In this document: positions 4,891 to 8,048 of the stretch, piece after piece | Layout of the letters: each line of letters starts with the position of its first letter | How positions within the stretch are numbered: position 1 is the stretch's first letter | Assembly: GCA_030640865.1 (NCBI GenBank) | Contig: DAOWIP010000171.1 | Coordinates: 1-8,048 of the forward strand | Reading direction: 5' to 3' | Length of the DNA: 8,048 bases | DNA from: Sedimentisphaerales bacterium | GTDB taxonomy: Bacteria > Planctomycetota > Phycisphaerae > Sedimentisphaerales > SM23-30 | Notes under the pieces: model-generated | Told to the model about the DNA's origin: nothing | Databases searched by the model: none | The model's input: the letters and a program-made list of their open reading frames with translations, nothing else | Made by a program: the position numbers and the translations under genes

Positions 4891-6273
4891 TTACAGACAT
4901 TCTTTCCAGAACTCCAATTGTTGTTGTAGCTGTTTTTTACCTCCGGCTCCGTCTGTGGCATAGCCGGCGACAACATTGTTCGCGCTCAAACTTTTATAAA
5001 CATCTTTGTCGATCTTATCGCACAATTTTTGTAGCTCCTGCAGGGGAACTTCCGCCAGTGTTCTGCCTTGCTTTTCACATTCACCAACCAGCGACCCTGT
5101 AATCTGGTGTGCCTGCCGGAATGGTACTCCCTTAATAACCAGATACTCGGCCAAGCTGGTCGCGTCGAGAAATCCGTCTTCCAGATCACGGCCGATTTTT
5201 TCGGCATTAAATTTGGTATGACTGACAATTGCCTCCGCCATTTGCAGGCAGGCTTCAAGCATATCGGCTGCGTCGAACAGTTGCTTTTTGTCTTCCTGCA
5301 TATCCCGGTTATACGTCATTGGCAGGCCCTTCATCATTGTCAGCAGTGCCGTCAGGTTACCGTACAACGAGCCGCATCGGCCGCGTATCAGTTCCAGCAT
5401 ATCCGGGTTGCGTTTTTGCGGCATCATACTGCTGCCTGTGCAGTAGGCGTCGTCGATTCGGATAAAGGAGAATTCCTGGCTTGCGTATATAATCCAGTCC
5501 TCCGCCAGCCGCGACAGGTGCATGCCTGTCATCGCGGTCGTGAAGACATACTCGACGACATAGTCCCGGTCGCTCACGCTGTCCATACTATTGCGGGTTA
5601 CCGATGCAAACCCTAACAGTTCCGCCACACGGCTGCGGTCCAACGGCAGAGAGCTGCCTGCCAGTGCTCCGCTGCCTAATGGGCAGACATTCACCCGCTT
5701 AAAGCAATCGTTGAACCGTTCCCTGTCCCGCTGGAGCATTTCCACATAAGCCAGTAAATATCCGCCCGCCAATACCGGCTGGGCACGCTGCATGTGCGTA
5801 TAGCCGGGCATAACAATCTGCCCCTGTTTCGAGCCGGCCAGTTTCAGCAATGCCTTTTGCACGCCTTTAATCAGTTCGACCATTATTTCCAGCCTGTCGC
5901 GCAGCCACAATCGCATATCGAGGGCTACCTGGTCGTTACGGCTGCGGCCGGTATGCAGCTTCTTGCCTGCCTGTCCGGTCTTTTTTATCAATGCCGCCTC
6001 GATTGCCATGTGGATGTCTTCATACTTTTTGTCAAACCGGAACTTGCCGGCGTCTATTTCCTCGGCAATCTCGGTCAGGGCCTGTTTGATCTGTCGAAAT
6101 TCGTCTCGGCTGACAAGATGCTGTTCGGTGAGCATCTCAGCATGGGCAATACTGCCGGCAATGTCATATTTATAAAGTCGCCTATCCAGACTGAGCGACT
6201 CGACAAATTCAACAGCCAATTCGTCCTGGTCATTGCTTAGCCGGTTCTGCCAGCTTTTGTTTGTGGGTAACAT
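4891..6273 (-). CDS. argH: Argininosuccinate lyase ArgH
   Basis: ArgH cleaves argininosuccinate to arginine and fumarate, the last step of arginine synthesis. The 460-residue length is typical. Family motifs of the fumarase/aspartase superfamily are clear: HTGRSRNDQ (107-115), GYTHMQRAQP (157-166) with the catalytic His160, PLGSGALAG (198-206) and the signature loop GSSMMPQKRNP (280-290) with the catalytic Ser. The C-terminal PFRQAHQITG (384-393) also fits. One oddity is the N-terminus, which reads WQNRL where most ArgH have WGGRF. The start at 6273 is backed by GAGGG (6281-6285) seven bases upstream. It is the first gene of the run with thiL and tsaE, and its promoter candidate lies 83 nt upstream. 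argG is not adjacent. Confidence 0.96.
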   Translation of the reverse strand: MLPTNKSWQNRLSNDQDELAVEFVESLSLDRRLYKYDIAGSIAHAEMLTEQHLVSRDEFRQIKQALTEIAEEIDAGKFRFDKKYEDIHMAIEAALIKKTGQAGKKLHTGRSRNDQVALDMRLWLRDRLEIMVELIKGVQKALLKLAGSKQGQIVMPGYTHMQRAQPVLAGGYLLAYVEMLQRDRERFNDCFKRVNVCPLGSGALAGSSLPLDRSRVAELLGFASVTRNSMDSVSDRDYVVEYVFTTAMTGMHLSRLAEDWIIYASQEFSFIRIDDAYCTGSSMMPQKRNPDMLELIRGRCGSLYGNLTALLTMMKGLPMTYNRDMQEDKKQLFDAADMLEACLQMAEAIVSHTKFNAEKIGRDLEDGFLDATSLAEYLVIKGVPFRQAHQITGSLVGECEKQGRTLAEVPLQELQKLCDKIDKDVYKSLSANNVVAGYATDGAGGKKQLQQQLEFWKECL

Positions 6274-6300
6274 TTATTTTCCCTCGAATTCGAAAGCCTT

Positions 6301-6321
6301 GTAGGATGGGCTTTAGCCCAT
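6301..6321. repeat. GTAG-type REP, copy 1, in the argH leader
   Basis: GTAG (6301-6304), one G, then ATGGGC (6306-6311) and GCCCAT (6316-6321) with the loop TTTA. A GTAG tetranucleotide before a short hairpin is the known layout of REP sequences linked to RAYT/IS200-type transposases. The hairpin lies in the argH 5' leader about 20 nt upstream of its ribosome binding site. Confidence 0.65.
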
Positions 6322-6355
6322 GCCGTTTTTTGCTTATGGTTAAACGCTCACACTG

Positions 6356-6384
6356 ATACTACGTTTTATCAGGCGGTTTGTCAA
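6356..6384 (-). promoter_or_regulatory. Promoter of the argH-thiL-tsaE operon
   Basis: On the minus strand TTGACA (6379-6384) and TAGTAT (6356-6361, 4 of 6) are separated by 17 bp. The start would be near 6349, giving a leader of about 76 nt that contains REP copy 1. Confidence 0.6.
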
Positions 6385-6392
6385 ATACAAGG

Positions 6393-6421
6393 TTGACTGG
6401 CACAATAAAATCCAGTAGTAT
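6393..6421 (+). promoter_or_regulatory. Divergent promoter reading toward the GAF/PP2C phosphatase
   Basis: TTGACT (6393-6398, 5 of 6) and TAGTAT (6416-6421) are separated by 17 bp. The start would be near 6428, giving a leader of about 167 nt filled with hairpins. The -35 box is only 8 bp from the -35 of the opposite promoter. Confidence 0.5.
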
Positions 6422-6453
6422 AACACAACTGTCCTGTGGGTTTTTTTCCTCGA

Positions 6454-6475
6454 GTAGGGCGGGCCTGTGGCCCGC
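6454..6475. repeat. GTAG-type REP, copy 2, in the phosphatase leader
   Basis: GTAG (6454-6457), one G, then GCGGGCC (6459-6465), loop TGT, GGCCCGC (6469-6475). It aligns with copy 1 in the same orientation. Where the stem bases differ, both partners change (AT to GC on each arm; the inner T-A pair becomes C-G), so pairing is conserved. Confidence 0.65.
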
Positions 6476-6484
6476 GTTTATTAG

Positions 6485-6531
6485 CCCTCGCTGTTAAGCG
6501 AGGGTTTTAGCCCCCGATGTAAAATCGGGGG
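6485..6531. repeat. Double hairpin upstream of the phosphatase gene, similar to the IS200-like left end
   Basis: Two perfect 8-bp hairpins stand in series: CCCTCGCT (6485-6492) / AGCGAGGG (6497-6504), loop GTTA, and CCCCCGAT (6511-6518) / ATCGGGGG (6524-6531), loop GTAAA. The linker TTTTAG joins them. The 12 nt at 6498-6509 match 2125-2136 in the IS200-like left end exactly. The second hairpin has a poor T-run after it (GGTTCTT), so it is at best a weak terminator or attenuator. Confidence 0.6.
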
Positions 6532-6594
6532 GTTCTTAAGGGTGCTGATGAAATCGCACCATTTCAATCTATAAAAAGCGTGAACGGCTACATA

Positions 6595-7908
6595 ATGGAA
6601 ATAAGTAAAAACAAAAAAACAGAGACCTATGAGTCCGCCGGCAGGCTGGGTCGCAAGGTGCGTCGGCTTAATCATGGACTTTCCAGCGTACGCAAGACCA
6701 CCCGGTTACTGACCGGCCCGATGGACCTTCAGCAGGTATTGGAGATTGTCGTCAAGACCGTCTGCGAGGCCCTCGATATGGATGCCGCGGGCCTGCGACT
6801 GCTCGAGCAGGACACCGGCAAGCTCGTCCTCAAGGCCACCTACGGCCTTAGTGATGCCTATAAAAACAAAGGGCCTGTTACTGCCGCCGCGAGCGAGCTT
6901 AATATCCGCGCTTTGCATGACGAGGTGATTATTGTGGATGATATGCGATCTCATTCGCATTTCAGGCGTTATCACGACGAAATCATACGCGAGGGTATTA
7001 TCAGCAATCTCAGTATCGGCCTTTTATTCAGGAACAGGGGCATCGGCATTTTGCGGCTCTATAGCAAACGTCCGCGTAAATTTTCCGAATCGGACATTTC
7101 GCTTGCCCAGACGGTGGCTGCCCAGTCTGCCGCCGCGATTGTGAACGCCCGTTTGTACAATGAGTCATTAAAGGCCGAGCGGATGGAGCGGCAGATGCAG
7201 TTGGCTGGTGAGGTACAGCGGCACTTGATACCGGAAAAACCGCCATCTATATCCGGGTTTGACCTCGCTGGAATATATGTGCCCTGCCATGAGGTCGGGG
7301 GTGATTTTTATGATTTTATCACGCTGCCTGACGGGCGGCTGGTATTGGCGATGGGTGATATAATGGGCAAAGGAGTGCCTGCCTCGCTCGCGATGGCCTC
7401 GCTACGTTCCGGCTTGCGGGCCTATGCCGAGGAAATCGACAATATATCGGAACTGGTCGGGAGGGCAAACCGTATGTTTTGCCGTGATACCGAATATGGC
7501 GAATTTGCCACTTTATTTTGCGGTTGCCTTGACCCGAATAGCGGCATACTTACCTATTGTAATTGTGGGCACGAGCCACCTGTCCTGATACACGCCGATA
7601 GCACACAGACGCACGATCTTTCTGAAGGCGGTATGGTTCTGGGAATTGACACTAACACTCGGTTTGATGCTCAGCAGGTCGAATTGCTGCCGGGCGATAT
7701 GCTCATTATGTACACTGACGGCCTGGCCGACGCGGTTAATTTCCAGCGTGAGTCATTCGGCCGTCGTCGCATCATCGAGGCGGCCCTGACCTCGGTTGAT
7801 ATGTCCGCCGAGCAGGCTGCCCACAACATTCTATGGCTAATGCGCAAATATACCGGCCTGACGAGGCGATTCGATGACACCGCTATTGTTGTCCTGAAAA
7901 AGATATAA
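6595..7908 (+). CDS. GAF-domain PP2C-type serine phosphatase (RsbU/SpoIIE-like)
   Basis: A 437-residue cytosolic regulator. Residues about 40-185 form a GAF domain (LQQVLEIVVKTVCEALDMDAAGLRLL through AAIVNARLYNES), which may bind a small ligand. A charged helix (about 187-212, ending AGEVQRHLIP) links it to a SpoIIE/PP2C domain (about 220-435). Catalytic motifs are intact: EVGGDFYDF with metal ligand D237, GDIMGKGVPASL (D255), CGHEPP, GMVLGI, MYTDGL (D375) and FDDTAIV (D427/D428). In known families such enzymes dephosphorylate a STAS-domain anti-sigma-factor antagonist, or act as output of a response pathway. No receiver domain is fused, so the signal is probably sensed by GAF or delivered by a partner. 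The ATG at 6595 was chosen; an in-frame GTG at 6580 would add five residues, and neither has a clear ribosome binding site. There are no transmembrane segments. Confidence 0.92.
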   Translation: MEISKNKKTETYESAGRLGRKVRRLNHGLSSVRKTTRLLTGPMDLQQVLEIVVKTVCEALDMDAAGLRLLEQDTGKLVLKATYGLSDAYKNKGPVTAAASELNIRALHDEVIIVDDMRSHSHFRRYHDEIIREGIISNLSIGLLFRNRGIGILRLYSKRPRKFSESDISLAQTVAAQSAAAIVNARLYNESLKAERMERQMQLAGEVQRHLIPEKPPSISGFDLAGIYVPCHEVGGDFYDFITLPDGRLVLAMGDIMGKGVPASLAMASLRSGLRAYAEEIDNISELVGRANRMFCRDTEYGEFATLFCGCLDPNSGILTYCNCGHEPPVLIHADSTQTHDLSEGGMVLGIDTNTRFDAQQVELLPGDMLIMYTDGLADAVNFQRESFGRRRIIEAALTSVDMSAEQAAHNILWLMRKYTGLTRRFDDTAIVVLKKI

Positions 7909-7909
7909 A

Positions 7910-7925
7910 ATCCGATAATCCGATA
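7910..7925. repeat. Tandem 8-bp repeat after the phosphatase gene
   Basis: ATCCGATA occurs twice head to tail (7910-7917 and 7918-7925), starting two bases after the phosphatase stop codon. It could be a binding site or chance. No terminator hairpin is visible between 7909 and 8042. Confidence 0.35.
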
Positions 7926-7943
7926 TTTCAGGCACTTTCAGGG

Positions 7944-7972
7944 TTGCGACAAATGAAATCAGCGTATATAAC
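7944..7972 (+). promoter_or_regulatory. Candidate promoter for the gene starting at the right edge
   Basis: TTGCGA (7944-7949, 4 of 6) and TATAAC (7967-7972, 5 of 6) are separated by 17 bp. The start would be near 7979, about 65 nt before the next ATG with a ribosome binding site. Confidence 0.35.
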
Positions 7973-8042
7973 AATGGCCAGTTAAAATGATTTTTCTGGG
8001 TTCCATACCAATTCACAAGACACTAACAAAAGGAAATGACAA

Positions 8043-8048
8043 ATGAAT
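8043..8048 (+). CDS. First two codons of a following gene (cut by window edge)
   Basis: AAGGA (8030-8034) lies 8 nt before an ATG at 8043, so a gene probably begins here in the same direction as the phosphatase gene and 134 nt after it. Only Met-Asn is visible, so nothing can be said of the product from sequence. An ATG at 8036 is too close to the AAGGA to be preferred. Confidence 0.35.

Noticed and set aside
4794..4976. N-terminal extension of thiL to the ATG at 4976
   Set aside because: It would run inside argH and through the REP doublet; the family start aligns with the ATG at 4793.
5068..5616. 182-codon plus-strand frame
   Set aside because: It lies wholly antisense within argH, whose catalytic motifs are intact across this span.
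5794..6240. 148-codon plus-strand frame
   Set aside because: Antisense within argH; no motif and no ribosome binding site seen.
6301..6330. Plus-strand terminator (hairpin followed by a T-run)
   Set aside because: No plus-strand gene lies upstream, and the T-run is separated from the stem; the GTAG head fits a REP better.
1..8048. CRISPR array, tRNA, rRNA, known defence or toxin-antitoxin system
   Set aside because: No spaced direct repeats, tRNA-like folds, rRNA-like sequence or related protein motifs were found on either strand.

Overview
The window looks like part of a planctomycete chromosome, most likely of the Phycisphaerae/Sedimentisphaerales type. This is an inference. It rests on a secreted beta-repeat protein that leads into a LamG-like fold, and on a stand-alone pseudopilin-like protein with a C-terminal YGDGHV motif; both are typical of that phylum. 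Base composition is moderate, promoters look like ordinary sigma-70 sites (TTGACA, 17-bp spacer, TAtnAT-like), and intergenic regions carry many palindromic REP-type repeats.

Layout. (1) 1-1230, minus strand: the first 410 codons of a large secreted protein that runs off the left edge. Its leader (about 1231-1530) holds a possible 46-residue small ORF and a near-consensus promoter. (2) About 1574-2150: a decayed IS200/IS605-type element. Its Y1 transposase gene has one frameshift and one amber codon, and hairpins lie at both ends. (3) 2211-3047, minus: a pseudopilin-like gene with its own promoter and a palindrome directly against the -35 box. (4) 3326-6273, minus: the apparent operon argH-thiL-tsaE. 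thiL and tsaE overlap by 8 nt, a double-hairpin REP/BIME separates argH from thiL, and a terminator is built into the last codons of tsaE. (5) 6274-6594: a divergent control region with two back-to-back promoters at exactly mirrored positions, two GTAG-type REPs and a further double hairpin. (6) 6595-7908, plus: a GAF plus PP2C (RsbU/SpoIIE-type) phosphatase. The start of a following gene is just visible at the right edge.

How the parts relate. ArgH (arginine synthesis), ThiL (thiamine diphosphate synthesis) and TsaE (tRNA t6A modification) are housekeeping enzymes joined by transcription rather than by pathway. The phosphatase is a signalling output protein, probably of a partner-switching system. 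The mobile-element theme links distant parts: the left-end double hairpin of the dead IS200 element shares a 12-nt exact core and its architecture with the double hairpin upstream of the phosphatase gene. I found no CRISPR array, tRNA, rRNA or recognisable defence system. The most interesting material is the REP/IS200 palindromes and the regulatory architecture.
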